The notes under the pieces were generated by a model. It saw only the letters and a list, made by a program, of their open reading frames with translations, had not been told where the DNA came from and did no database searches. Below, piece by piece: positions 25,029 to 36,881 of a stretch of 64,000 nt of DNA (positions within the stretch are counted from its first letter, which is position 1; each line of letters starts with the position of its first letter). Source of the stretch: Quercus robur (lineage: Eukaryota; Streptophyta; Magnoliopsida; Fagales; Fagaceae); NCBI RefSeq assembly GCF_932294415.1, contig NC_065542.1, forward strand, positions 50,074,942 through 50,138,941, in the 5' to 3' direction. The translations under genes were made by a program, and so were the position numbers.

Positions 25029-25475
25029 GTGGTGGGTTTTGCTCAGTCATGATCTTCTACAAACCCCAAGGTGGTGGGCGGATTTTGATGTGGGATAGGC
25101 AAATGTGGGTTTTGGTGGTTGTTGATGTTTGTGGTGAATGGTGATGGTAAGTCATTTTTTATGGGGTGGGGGGAATGGTTTGTACATGAGAGAGCTAAAC
25201 ATGTGTGTAAGGAGGCTAAAGATGTAGGCTTAAAACATTTTACTTGGTTGGCTTATAAATTGAGTCTTAGAGACTCGATTTTCAGGTGGACGCCACGTGA
25301 AAAAAATGCCACATTAGACGTGATCAGAACACTAAAATCGAGTCTTTGAGACTTGATTTATAGGCCCTAAATCGAGTCTTTTAAACTCGAGATGTTAGTA
25401 AAAAATATAGTTTTGTAATAGTGCCTACTAATTATATTGTTTGGCAAACAAGGTTAATTCCCAATTTTGGCCCTA
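24131..25475. mobile_element. Long-inverted-repeat (MULE-like or foldback) element, nested
   Basis: The left arm (about 24131-24420) and right arm (about 25165-25475) are reverse complements over nearly 300 bp, from GGCCAAAATT and GCCTACTAATTATAT inward to CATGTACAAACCATTCCC. Within each arm the short palindrome AATCGAGTCT..AGACTCGATT recurs. Such long terminal inverted repeats are typical of MULEs, but the 9-bp target duplication could not be shown. The centre (24430-25160) is pyrimidine-rich at first, then G/GT-rich with repeated TGGTGG, and has no recognisable gene. Confidence 0.65.
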
Positions 25476-25616
25476 TGACCTTATTAACCTTTTGCCTCTT
25501 TATCCTTATCTCTTTTTTAGCATCTTCACAGTACATCAACATGAACTCCAGGTTCTCTTCTCTCTCTCTCTCTGTTTTTTTTTTTTTTTTTTTTTTTGCC
25601 TTGTCCTCATTATTTT

Positions 25617-25760
25617 TGAAAATGTCTTCCCAGTTTACATAACAATTGTCATGTGAATAAAGTTTTTTTTTTTTTTTTGAAAATATCTTTCCAGTTTACG
25701 TAACAATGGTCATGTGGATAAAGTTTTTTTTTTTTTTTTCCTTATGTCTTCCCAGTTAAT
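25617..25760. repeat. Short tandem repeat, two copies plus a partial third (about 62 bp)
   Basis: Each copy carries GTCTTCCCAGTTTAC or a close variant (the second has ATCTTTCCAG), then GTAACAATGGTCATGTG-like sequence, AATAAAG or GATAAAG and a T tract. The third copy keeps only ATGTCTTCCCAGTTAATG. Confidence 0.75.
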
Positions 25761-26188
25761 GCAGAATCAATTTTTGTTGCCCATAAATTTTTAAAAATAT
25801 ATAATAATAAAGAAAAGTAATATAAATGCATATGTATTTGTGTTAATTTTTATATTATTTAATGAGTGCAAATATATCTATTTCTTATATATTATATAAC
25901 AAGGACATAATAGTCAATTTACATAAACTACATTTTCCATCCTCCCCTTTTTCTCTCAAACCAAACAAAAAAGTTTTCCACTTTTCCACCCCTCCAACCA
26001 AGCACACATGAGGAAAACCAAATCTTTTCTATCCTCCCACTTTTCCATCTTCCCACTAATTTTTCACCCTCTCACTTTTCCACTCCTCCAACCAAACGGA
26101 CCCTAAATCCCATGCCTCCCTCCCCTTTAGCTTTTTTCAATTCATCCCATCTCAACCCGTGAATCTTCCTTCATGTAATTTGATGAAG

Positions 26189-27896
26189 AGTTGGATTGCA
26201 TAAAATTCAATTCTTCAAGATCCAAATTCCACCTATTTTGGATCTTGAAGAGTTGAACTAGTTTGTCTTAGGTCTTTTTAAAAAATAAAAAATAAAAAAG
26301 ATAATAGGTCTTTAAAAAAAAATTGTCTTATGGTTTTTGTTAATAGGTCTTTTTAAAAAACATAAATAAAATTAATGAACAAAAAAAGATAGGAGGGGCA
26401 CCCACTAAGACTGAATTTTATAATACAATTGATTCCTTATTTTTATTAGTTTTTGCTATTTTCCAAATGTAGGTGAGAACCTTTTGAAACCTCCTTAATG
26501 AGTGTACAAAGACACACGTTAACATAAATCTATCTCAATTTAAGGTCACACCATTTTATGACCATCCAAATAACAACAACATACAACGTAGGAATCAATA
26601 AATTAGGGACAAGAAATTTCATTTCTCTGACTTTTTTTTTCATAAATTTTTATCTTATAAAAGTCATATTTTGGTGACTATTTTTATAATTACAACTTAG
26701 AATCTTAACAAGTAACAATAAAAATTATGTTTCTAATGTTTCTTTACTAGCATAGAAATAAGGATAATAGCTAAAGGAAAAGGTTTCTCTTTAAAATGCT
26801 TCTCCTCTCCTTTCATGCAATTTTTTTTTCTTTTTTTTGAGAAAGAACCATTCATGCAATTAATAAGGCTAAATAGCTTGCCGATTAGCTATTATGTCGA
26901 ACTTGGACGTTCTAAAGTTATATTGTGTATTGAGATTAATCTTTGCTAAGAAAGCAGTTGACTTCTGAAAATCAATTCTTAATTTAGGTGAGCCTCATGG
27001 GAGTATTTGAATTGCAGTGGCAAATCAAATACTACTTGAACTTCCAAAATTAGTGGGGACCATAAAGTACTATTGCCTACTCAATAATTGTAATCAAAAA
27101 TAAAAATTTGGAAATGTAAAAATCAGCCACGGTTTTCTTGGCATACAAGGTGCATGATGTACAAATCAAAATTTCCCAGAATTTGTACAAGATATAACAT
27201 GCTTATTTATTTATCTTTCTAATGCATAATAAATATTTTATAGTATTTTTTTACTGATAGGACCTAATGCATAATATTTGTTTTTGGCTTGCTAATGCAA
27301 ATGTAGACCCCAGAATATAAATTCTCATAAAATTCCTTACTCTCTTCCTCTGTAGTTTCAATAGGAAATAGAAAATAAAAATTCTAATACCACAAAGAAA
27401 TACATAATTTTTGCCACAATTCTCCATGAGGTTGATTGTGATTAGAGAGGAAAAAAAAAGGTTCACGTGAAAGGGACAAGAAGCCAATCACAATCTGTCA
27501 CATAGAAAAATTGTGGCAAAAGTTGTGAATTTATTTGTGGGAATAGAATAACTCAACAGAAAATTGATCTAACAATTTTTGTCCTTTCTCCCTACAACCA
27601 ATTTGAATCTGATAAAAACCAGAACTCCCAAATAACAATTAAAGTTTCTGATAAATTTTTAGATAAAATTATTATTGAAAACCATGCCGTCTTAAATAGA
27701 ATTACAGAACTCAAAAGGATAATTAAACGGATATAGATCATAAGCACTATGCTTATCTAATCCAATTCCAACACTAACACACTAAAAAGACTTCCTAATG
27801 ATAAGGATAAACCCTTATTCAAAACAGTAACAACTAAAAACAAAAGATAATTAACAGATAACAAAGGCTAAAGTGATTAGCAAAATCTGTTGCCAC
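26189..27896. other. Unit 2/3 junction and unit 3 left flank (no gene)
   Basis: At 26214-26253 a 14-bp perfect hairpin (CTTCAAGATCCAAA and its complement) stands just before the unit 3 boundary. From about 26265 the sequence repeats 15508-17147 of unit 2. The open stretch 27251-27487 is not conserved as protein and is not called. Confidence 0.6.
26823..26850 (-). mobile_element. Tail-only retro-insertion in unit 3
   Basis: The insert is poly(T) with one C, then GAGAAAGAACCA (minus: ...TTTCTC then A tract). It is flanked by TTCATGCAATT at 26812-26822 and 26851-26861; with one mismatch the duplication extends to 14 bp. Unit 2 has the intact empty site at 16031-16050. Confidence 0.75.
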
Positions 27897-30712
27897 TTTT
27901 TTTTTGTTTTTTTTTATAAGAAACTTGGATATATTTTCATTAGACCGAAACAAAATACATATTTGTTACATCTTTGAGCACTTGGTCTACAATAATGGGC
28001 GGAATGTCTTCTACCCATATCTTACATGTCGATAGAGTTTTGGCCATCTTAGCCATCAAATGAGCTGCTTCATTTCCACTCCTGCGAACATGAGAAGTAG
28101 TCCATGCCTTAAAACAGCTAAGGCTTTGCAAAGAGCCCTCAACAACTTTCTGAATAGGCCACGACAAGACTCAAAATTCTGCAAGGCCATGATAACTACT
28201 TGAGCATCTCCTTCAATTATGATCTCCCTTAAACCCAACTCCCATGCTAACTGAACACCTTCCTGCACTGCCCATGCCTCTACCTCCAAAGCCTACAGCG
28301 GCAGCTCCACCCATTTGCTCATGGCTCCCATCATCAGCCCCTCTTCATTCCTTATAGCCACTCCCACCCTGCAACTTCCAAACTCCATAAAAACAGCCCC
28401 ATCCACATTTATTTTATACCAACCACACCTAGGAGGAGACCAATGAGACTTAGGTGGATTTGAAGGCTTGCACAAGTTGTGAGTTTCCTGTCTAAACTCC
28501 TTAACATATTCTGCTACTTCTTTTATGATTCGGCATGCATCCTTACGCTGTCCCCTATGTTTAAGTGCATTTCTATGGTTCCAAAGGCTCCAAGCCATGA
28601 CTGCAAAAGTCTCCCAATCTATGCCCGGTTTCGCCTCTCTAATTTCCCAAACTAAGTCAAGGAAGTCTTGTGGCTGGTTGGGTACTGCTGGCAGCTTAAG
28701 TCTTGAAACAACCCACACCTCAGCAGCCAACTTACACCCCCACAAGATATGCCCCGTGGATTCACACATCCCACATTGATCACAGTCATCCTCAATGTGA
28801 ATTCCCTTAGCTCTCAAACATTGCTTTGTTGGAAGGATGTCTCTACAGGATCTCCACATGAATTGTTTTATTTTATTTGGGCATTTTAACTTCCAAATTA
28901 AATTCCAAAGGGATCTCATCTTATTATTTTCCGAGGTATTCCCTGCATCCGCCTTGTGGCTACTCTTCTTCAAGCATTTTTGGGCAACCTTGTATGCACT
29001 CTTCACCGAAAACCCCCCATTGGTTGTCCAAGCCCAAATTAAAGAGTCATTAACAAGCGAGGGCTAATGGAAATCCCAAGAATTGTATCAGCTTCATGAG
29101 GGAGGAATGAACTTCTTACTTTGCTTACATCCCACAACCTCATCTCCTTATCTAGTAGCCAGGGAACTTTGCTTGATTCCAACGTGGTCCTCGGGCTAAC
29201 TACTTTGAAGGAATCCAGCAACCCACCTTGATCCTAAAACAACAACATCCTTTGCTGCAAGAATGCTACGCCAAGCATATGAGGGTCTCCTTCCTAGCAC
29301 GGCCTCCTTAAAAGGCCTATTCGGAAAATATCTTGCTTTGAATACCCGGTGCACTAAGGAGTTAGGATTCTATTGGATTCTCTATCCTTGTTTTGCGAGA
29401 AGAGTAAGGTTGAACGCTCTTAAATCTCTAAAGCCCATGCCCCCTTCTTCTTTCAGAATACAGAGCTTCTCCCATGCTATCCACACCATTTTTCTCTCCT
29501 TATCTTTTTGCCCCCACCAAAAGCTACTCATCATTGCATTTAACTCCCTACAAATGGAATCTGGCAACTTGAAACAACTCATCGTGTACGTGGGGGTTGC
29601 TTGGGCTACGGCTTTGATTAATATCTCCCTACCAACACTTGAGAGCAATTTCACTTTCCATCCTGCAATTTTCTTGCCCACTTGATCCTTAATGCAATTA
29701 AAGGCCTTCCTCTTCCCCTTTCCCACAAGAGAGGGCAAACCAAGATACTTTTCATGATGTTGAATGATTTGAGCCCCAAAAATCTACTTTATTTGTTCTT
29801 GAACCTCTCTCTTTGTGTTCTTGATGAAGAATAAGGAAGTTTTATCCTTATTTAATTTTTGCCCCAACTCAACCTCATAATCCTCCAAAACTTGAAGAAT
29901 TCTTCTTCCCTCATCCACAGTTGCCCTACAGAAAACAATACTATCGTTCGCGAAGAAGAGATGGGAAATTTGGGGACCTCCTCTGCATACTAAGATTCCC
30001 CGAATGTTTCCTTGCTCTTCCTCCTTTCTTAGCATTGTAGACAAGCCCTCAGCACACAACAAGAACAAATAAGGAGATATTGGATCTCCTTGTCTAAGCC
30101 CTCTTGAAGGAACAATGTTTCCTTTAGCTTACCCATTAATTAGTACTGAATAGGAAACTGTACTAATACACATAAGCACCAAAGAAATCCATCTCTCATT
30201 AAATCCCAATTTTCGCATAATCACCTTCAGGTATTGCCACTCCACCTTATCATATACTTTACTCATATCAAGCTTTAAAGCCATCAGAGCCTCCTTGCTT
30301 TTCTTTTTTCCATTGATACAGTGCATTGTTTCAAATGCCACAAGAACATTGTCCGTTATTTGCCTCCCTAGAACAAAAGCACTTTGAGATTCGTTAATAA
30401 CATCGGCAAGAATCCTCTTCAGCCAATTTGCAAGCACCTTGGAGATTATCTTACAGCTTACATTGCACAAACTAATAGGGCGAAATTCAGTAATTTTTTG
30501 GGGAGACTTCACTTTTGGAATGAGGCAAATCAAAGTTTCATTTAGGCCAGGGGGCATCACCCCAGAATTAAGAGTATGCAATACACAATCAATAACATTT
30601 GTACCAACTACATCCTAGTACTTTTGATAAAAAATTGGGGACATACCGTTTGGGCCTAGTGACTTTGTGGGTGCATTTGTTGAAGCGCATTCCATACCTC
30701 CTCCGCTCTGAA
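27897..30712 (-). mobile_element. 5'-truncated LINE (L1, RNase H type) inside the unit 3 DUF247 copy
   Basis: Minus-strand order: reverse transcriptase start (EFRPISLCNVSCKIISKVLANW after AEEVW..., with LKLDMSKVYDKVEW as motif A), motif C region at about 29925 reading SHLFFANDSIVF, a linker, zf-RVT ([36 protein letters not shown]), then RNase H ([36 protein letters not shown]) and a T-rich plus-strand tract (27897-27918) as poly(A) tail. The endonuclease and ORF1 are missing. Frameshifts and stops abound, and the motif C FADD is FAND, so no enzyme can be active. No clear target duplication was found; about 6-10 bp of the DUF247 end seem lost at the junction. Confidence 0.85.
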
Positions 30713-32000
30713 ATTAAAGAGCATATAGTTTGTGTGAGCATGAGCAACAGAAGAATAATATCAGCATAAGTAGAAGCAGATCTCCAAGGAGTGCTAAAAT
30801 ATTGATGCCATAACGTTGCCTTCCATCTATGCCAATGTTTCTTATAGAATGCATTCAAATCTTCACACATTTTCAAGTATTCAAGGTTTATATAATCCCA
30901 TAAGATATTGGTGTTAAAACTGTTGGCAGCTGATGCTACTGCGTTGCTGTCGCCAAGGTAATTAACGAGGATTCCCTTATCACAACGTAAATCTACATCT
31001 TTGGAATTATCGATAAGGAAATCCAAGATGACAAAAAAATCCGTAACTAATGCCTGCCCTACATATTGGGATTGCTCTGATGTAGTAATGTTTCGAATAA
31101 GATGTATTTTCTCATCATTTAACTTAATGCATGGGATTTCCAACAGTCCATTGTTTAAATCGAACCTAATGTCAAGAAAGCGTCTATACCCTCTATAATG
31201 TCCTATCTTCTCTTCAAACTAGACTCCCTTCAACTTGACTCCTGCCTCATGCAATTGGGTTGCAAAGTATGACAGTTTAGCCCCTCCAGAGCTTCTATCC
31301 GATAATTGTCCACTTAGATAAAAGAATCTAACCAGATCTGTGAAGTGTTCTATTTTTGCATCGAAATTCCTAGGGGACATCATTTGAAAGTTGTAACATT
31401 GAAAGAATTTAAAAGCAAGTTTCCTTAAAGGAAGGAGTCCTAACTTTAATTCAGCCGGAAAGTTTGCTTGCTTGAACAGAATCTCTAAAATAAAAAAGGG
31501 AAGCTGAATTTCAAGTAATACCAAGTCAAATTTCAAAATTGGAGGCATCCAATCAACTATCATCTTAGGATCGTTCCTGAACAAACATGGGTTAAATTGT
31601 CTCAAGAAGTACTCAAGAATGAACATCCCATCCACCAGGAACATTGTCACAAAATCATCACTGCTTATGCTGGACACAATAGTCTCTGCATAGTAAGAGC
31701 GAATTTCTTCTTCCTTATCTCTTATTGTGTGTACTATATGCTGCAAGTTTATGTTAGCCTGATGAATGAAACACTCACAAAACAGTACTTTACACTTTTT
31801 CATGATTTGTAATTTTACATTGGAGTGGTGAATAAGGCCAATTGAAATAAGCAGAGGAGTGAAGGCTTGCTCATCTAGTTTACGGAGGTGATCTGGAACA
31901 CTGATCAAACTCCCAGGTGAGAATTGTAGCTTCAAACTTTCAAGCATTCTTGTGATGTCAATTACCAAATTTTCAATTCCATTTGTAGTTGAAGAGCCTC
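30713..32000 (-). pseudogene. DUF247 (UPF0481) pseudogene, unit 3
   Basis: The N-terminal part is open from the acceptor-like site at 32000 to 31219 (ISVPDHLRKLDEQAFTPLL, MFLVDGMFILEYFL). A TAG at 31219-31221 replaces the GAG (Glu of VKLKGVEF) seen in unit 1. The frame then continues through DIRFDLNNGLLEIP, GILVNYLGDSN, WHRW, YFSTPWRSAS and the C-terminal helix. The last six or seven codons and the stop are replaced by the LINE, so the frame runs into LINE sequence (ERRRYGMRF). As in the other copies there is no ATG in this exon. The copy is inactive, and its lesions are not shared with units 1 and 2. Confidence 0.85.
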
Positions 32001-32408
32001 CTATCTAATTAAGATAAAGGCCACTAGGATTAAAAACACACTCCGTGTGAAGTGCAGCAAGCTATAATTTGACTTCAAAGTTCATTCTATGGCACTGTTT
32101 TTTTATATGTTAAAATGCACTGGTGTTACAAGAATAATGATCATTTTATATTTAATGTTTATAAAAATTTATAAAAAAAAAAATTAAATTTAATCATCCT
32201 CCTTCATTGTCCTGTAAAGCTGATCACATAAAAGATTTGCAAATATTTTAACTGGAGGACAATAGTAATTTTAAATGAAGAATTTTAAAATGGCTTCTTT
32301 TGAAACAATAATTAATAGAACAAATCATTTTGGTACTTAAATCATTAATTTCAATGTTTTTTTAATAGATAGTTTCCTTGTTAGTTTGATAGAGACATAG
32401 AGTAATTA
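32001..32408. other. Unit 3, 5' flank of the DUF247 copy (no gene)
   Basis: Aligned with 2275-2700 and 18431-18835, with small indels such as an A tract near 32172. No gene. Confidence 0.55.
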
Positions 32409-32726
32409 GCGTGTGGCTTACTTCGAGTACTTTTTTTTAAAAGGACATGTCATTTTGTTTTAAATATATAATGACAAGTAGTAGTGAGTTTTAATTTTCA
32501 CATTTTATTTAGTTAGTGGATTATGTGTCAAAGGCCTTGTAGCTGAATTAGCACCTTCCCATGTACAAAGTGCTTGGGGGTCTAGGGGGAAAGAGTTCGA
32601 GCTACAAGGTTAGTAGTATGTTGTAATTATTTCTCCAAAAAAAAAAAGTTAGTAGATAATGTGGCAATTTCTCATTAAAACAAAAGAAGCTTCCAGTTAA
32701 AAAAGTGCTAGAGATAAGCCAAACCC
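32409..32726. mobile_element. TIR element (hAT- or Mutator-like MITE), about 318 bp
   Basis: Ends GCGTGTGGCTTACTTCGAG and CTAGAGATAAGCCAAACCC are imperfect inverted repeats. GAGTAATTA is present on both sides (32400-32408, 32727-32735). Units 1 and 2 have a single copy of it at the empty site (AGAGTAATTAAATAGCC at about 2690 and 18822). An 8-bp reading of the duplication would suit hAT, 9 bp Mutator. A SINE is nested in it. Confidence 0.8.
32533..32646 (+). mobile_element. tRNA-derived SINE nested in the MITE
   Basis: The head GGCCTTGTAGCTGAATTAGC resembles a Pol III A box, and AGAGTTCGAGCTA 55 bases on resembles a B box. The end is TTATTTCTCC followed by about 11 A. An imperfect target duplication flanks it (AGTTAGTGGATTATGTG at 32511 and AGTTAGTAGATAATGTG at 32647). 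Confidence 0.75.
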
Positions 32727-32735
32727 GAGTAATTA

Positions 32736-34631
32736 AATAGCCAAATTGAATTGTTTCGTTTTAGTAGGTAAAAGAAGGTACTTTTTGATATATTTATATA
32801 CATACTTCCTACTTCCTATTACAATTTTTGTTATTGTGATACTATGAAATTTTCTAATGTTTTATTAAAATTAATTTATTATGGAAATATATTGAAAAGG
32901 CACAATTTTTTTTCTTTTAATGGGAATACGGTGTTGTTCAATAAATTTCTCATTGAAGTTTGTCCTTGTACTTGAGTTAAATTCTTGAATTCCTAGAGAA
33001 TTTTGAAATCGAGAGTAACTTTAATTAGGTTGAAAGTAGTTTTAAAATATGAGAAAAGTTATCGAATGCTCTAAGGGCATGGTATAGGAAATATTTTTTT
33101 TAAATTTTTTATCGGAAAAGAAAAATATGACCAATTTTTTTGACAATTTTTTTTATACAAGTGTTAACAAGACCCTTAACATATAAGCAGAATAGAAGTA
33201 TTAAAAATTGTACGGATACTTGATATAAAATTTGAGTAGATTGACAATAAAATTTAAGAAAAACATAAAATTAATGTGGATTAGCTTAATTGTTGAACTT
33301 TCACTTTAGTTTTGTATAGATTAATAATATTCCTTGCAATTTTTTTTAATTGAAAAAAAAATGTAGAAGAGGGTGACCAAAAATGATATCAATAGAGTAG
33401 ATAAACCACATTTGACAATTGATTATCACAAATAACTTAAAATTCATTAAAAATAATTGTAAAATATAATAGCAAGAAAGTCAATTTCGTAAATGAAAGA
33501 ATTTTAATAATTAAAAATTTACTAAACTAAATGTAAATAGTTTTTGCAAAAATACTATAGATACTATAAATTTTACTGCATAATATTTATTAATTGATGT
33601 AATATGGATAACGTTTCAGTCTGGCTGAAACGGCTTAAAAATCTCGTACTAATATATAATCTGGAAAGGTAAGCCCCCTATTCCACCTTCGATGAAATTT
33701 CGGCCCATTATGGACCGTTTCGATCAATACCGACTGAAATTAAAGATTCAATTGAAATGAGATTGGGGTTTGAAAGCCTTTTTGTCAGACCTGAAAGAAT
33801 TTTACTAGCCCTGAAATACCCACCGTGGATCACGATAGAAAATAACCGTACAATAGGGAAGGAAAACAATGGATTTAATGGTGGGGTAAAAAAAAAAAAG
33901 AAAAAAAAGAAAGAGACGAGAAGAGAGAGAGAGAGAGTTGTAGAGAGAATGGTGAGAGAGAAAAGAAGTAGTGAAGTAAATGAGAGGAGAGAGGAGAAAT
34001 TGAGAGAGTCACGTGGGGGATAGGGGCAAAAAGGACAGAAAATTCAGCAAATAATTGTTGTATGGGACTGCTTACAAAGATTTATGTCAGTTTAGATTGA
34101 GGGAAAGTAGAGTCGAGTTGATTGAAAATTAATCTAATTTCTTACCAACTCTACCCCACTTTCCCTCAATCCAAACAATTCATTAGTTAAAAAAAAAAAA
34201 AAAAAATCGAGCAAGATAAATAACGAGAAATTAAATAAATAGGTAGATAGACATGGAACTTAAATAACGAGGAAATATTATATTATGAAAGCATACCTCA
34301 GGTATAATTGTTAACATATTGTACGTGTAGCACTAGCATTAGCACTAGCAGCCGAAGGCATGATAGTAGTTCCGGACCGAGGTGCGATTTGTGGGAAAAG
34401 AAAAATAAAAATAAAGAAGAGAACAGAGATTAACAGAGACACTGTGAGATTGTGAGATTCTATAATAAAATAATATAAGACCACTGCAATATATACACAG
34501 GAGAAGTAACAGTTGCAGCGGTCTGATATAGGTCCACTTCTTTTTTTATACACTTTCTGTCGTTTACAGCTAACATTGTCCCCCCTCCCTTTTTCTTTTT
34601 CTTTTTTAATTTTTTGATAATTTCGAGTATT
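32736..34631. other. Unit 3, 5' flank continued (no gene)
   Basis: Diverged copy of the flank seen in units 1 and 2. An extra 80 bp near 33332-33410 is absent from the others. At 34087-34172 a hairpin is formed by GATTGAGGGAAAGT and its complement ACTTTCCCTCAATC, with imperfect extension; units 1 and 2 lack it at this position, so it is a candidate MITE. A purine-rich tract lies at 33886-34010. Confidence 0.55.
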
Positions 34632-34940
34632 TGATTTTTTTTTTTTTTTTTTTTTGGGTTGGGTTAAAAGGATTTGCATTAAACAAAGGCCTAGTAACAA
34701 AAAGAGTTTCATGAACGGGCCAACTAAATCAAACTCTAAAACATTTGCTATGTCCACAAGGGGACTTTCAAATAAACTAATCTATTTCTCTCCCATCCTA
34801 ACTAACTTATCAGCACTTCTATTAACTTCCCGAAAATAGTGGCTAAACTGAATTTAAGGAGTTAGAAGCCTGCAATCATCCATCATAGAGGATATATAAT
34901 TATTAGTACAGCTCAAAGAAGACAAGACATCAATAAGAGA
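34632..34940 (-). mobile_element. LINE 3' fragment (RNase H tail)
   Basis: Poly(T) at 34637-34658 is the tail of a minus-strand LINE remnant. The translation shows the end of an RNase H domain: DVLSSLSCTNNYISSMMDDC, then HYFREVNRSADKLVRMG. It is absent from the matching place in unit 2, so it came after the duplication. Confidence 0.65.
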
Positions 34941-34941
34941 T

Positions 34942-35150
34942 TTAGGATGTGTTTATATACCATTTATTTTGCTGAAACTGAAAAATTATTGTTGAAAGTA
35001 TTATAGATAAAAGTAAATTAGTTGAAATAGTACAGTAGGACCCATAAATAGTATCAAAAAGTGTAGTGGGGCTTATGAATAGCAGCAAAAATAGGCCGAA
35101 TAGTGAAATAATTTTAATTTTTCATTTCAATTCAAACGCACACTTAGCAT
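34942..35150. mobile_element. MITE-like element, GTTTGG family
   Basis: Starts TTAGGATGTGTTTATATACC and ends CAAACGCACACTTAGC. The interior GACCCATAAATAG and GAATAGCAGC recalls the elements at 9346 and 54790. It is absent from unit 2. Confidence 0.45.
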
Positions 35151-35308
35151 CTAATTAAGTTACATCTATTACGCAGAGCCCAAAGTTTAAACCACGTATA
35201 TTGATTAGAAACAATGAGAAATGCTTACTAATTAAGTTACATTACTCTTGATTTAATTTGAAAAAAAAAAAAAAAAAAGTCTTGCATTGATGATATGATT
35301 GAAAAATA

Positions 35309-36234
<926 letters not shown>

Positions 36235-36250
36235 CTCTAGACCAAGACCT

Positions 36251-36375
36251 TTTTTTTTTTTTTTTTTGAGAAACAAACACACACACACACAAGGGAGAGG
36301 GAAATGAGTTCTAACACAAAGATACACTACAACTCCACTCAAAAGCCATGGTAACTTTTAAGGGAGGGTGGGGCA
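36251..36375 (-). mobile_element. Short retroposon with 16-bp target duplication
   Basis: Exact duplications CTCTAGACCAAGACCT lie at 36235-36250 and 36376-36391. The minus strand of the 125-bp insert ends GTTTGTTTCTC and a run of A. No Pol III boxes were found, so it may be a truncated LINE or SINE end. Confidence 0.8.
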
Positions 36376-36399
36376 CTCTAGACCAAGACCTAAGGCTAA

Positions 36400-36842
36400 A
36401 AGCATTAGCATCGGGTGTGCCGAATGCCAAATATTTGACATTTGGCGCACTAAACACCAAAAAACCTCTTACATGAGATGTTTCAAAATATTTGGCATAG
36501 ATGAACAATATCGTTCCAAATTTAGAATGATACGGATAAAAATGCTAAAAAAAATTATAATTCATTTTCGCTCTCCTCTTTATGACTTTTTTCTTCTCTC
36601 TCTTTCTTTTTCTTCTTTCTTCTCCGCCTCACCTTTTTATCTTCTATAACTCTCTCTTTGTTTTTTTCTCCTTTCTTCTTCTTTCTTCTCTACCTCTCTC
36701 TTTATTTTTTCCTCTCTCTCTCTCTTCTTTCTTCTTAGACCGCCTCTCACTTTCTTTCTTTCTTTCTTCTCTTTTCTTCTTTCTACTCTCTCTCTCTCTC
36801 TAGGTGTCCCTCGACGAAGACTCACCACTGTCTCTCTCTTGT

Positions 36843-36881
<39 letters not shown>

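Larger units (their letters stand above)
23866..26103. mobile_element. PIF/Harbinger-like element nested in the LINE, 2238 bp
   Basis: The ends are GGCCCCGTTTGGTTGG and CCAACCAAACGGACCC, with TAA on both sides (23863-23865, 26104-26106). Removing the element and one TAA restores the LINE reading GGMGFR-E-IAMFN, which proves the insertion. The outer arms (23866-24130, 25900-26103) are rich in short motifs for shared, imperfect complementarity (GGAAAA / TTTTCC). There is no transposase. Another long inverted-repeat element is nested inside. Confidence 0.85.
22309..26180 (-). mobile_element. 5'-truncated LINE (L1, RNase H type), interrupted by a nested element
   Basis: A poly(T) tract at 22311-22335 is the poly(A) tail of a minus-strand LINE. 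Target duplications TGATGAAG flank it (22301-22308, 26181-26188). From 5' to 3' on the minus strand the translation shows GLRWDELKKAKGEGGMGFR (26165-26104), then after the nested element AMFNDSLLAKQAWRLL, further on FKELLSWLIT and VMAWSVWTQWNQI (zf-RVT to RNase H linker), and an RNase H region (VVKINCDRAIF, GVVIQDSLG, HIKREGNKVAY). Several frameshifts and stops are present, and the endonuclease and most of the reverse transcriptase are missing. About 1.6 kb of LINE remains. Unit 3 has the corresponding uninterrupted host sequence except for a tiny insertion of its own. Confidence 0.85.
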
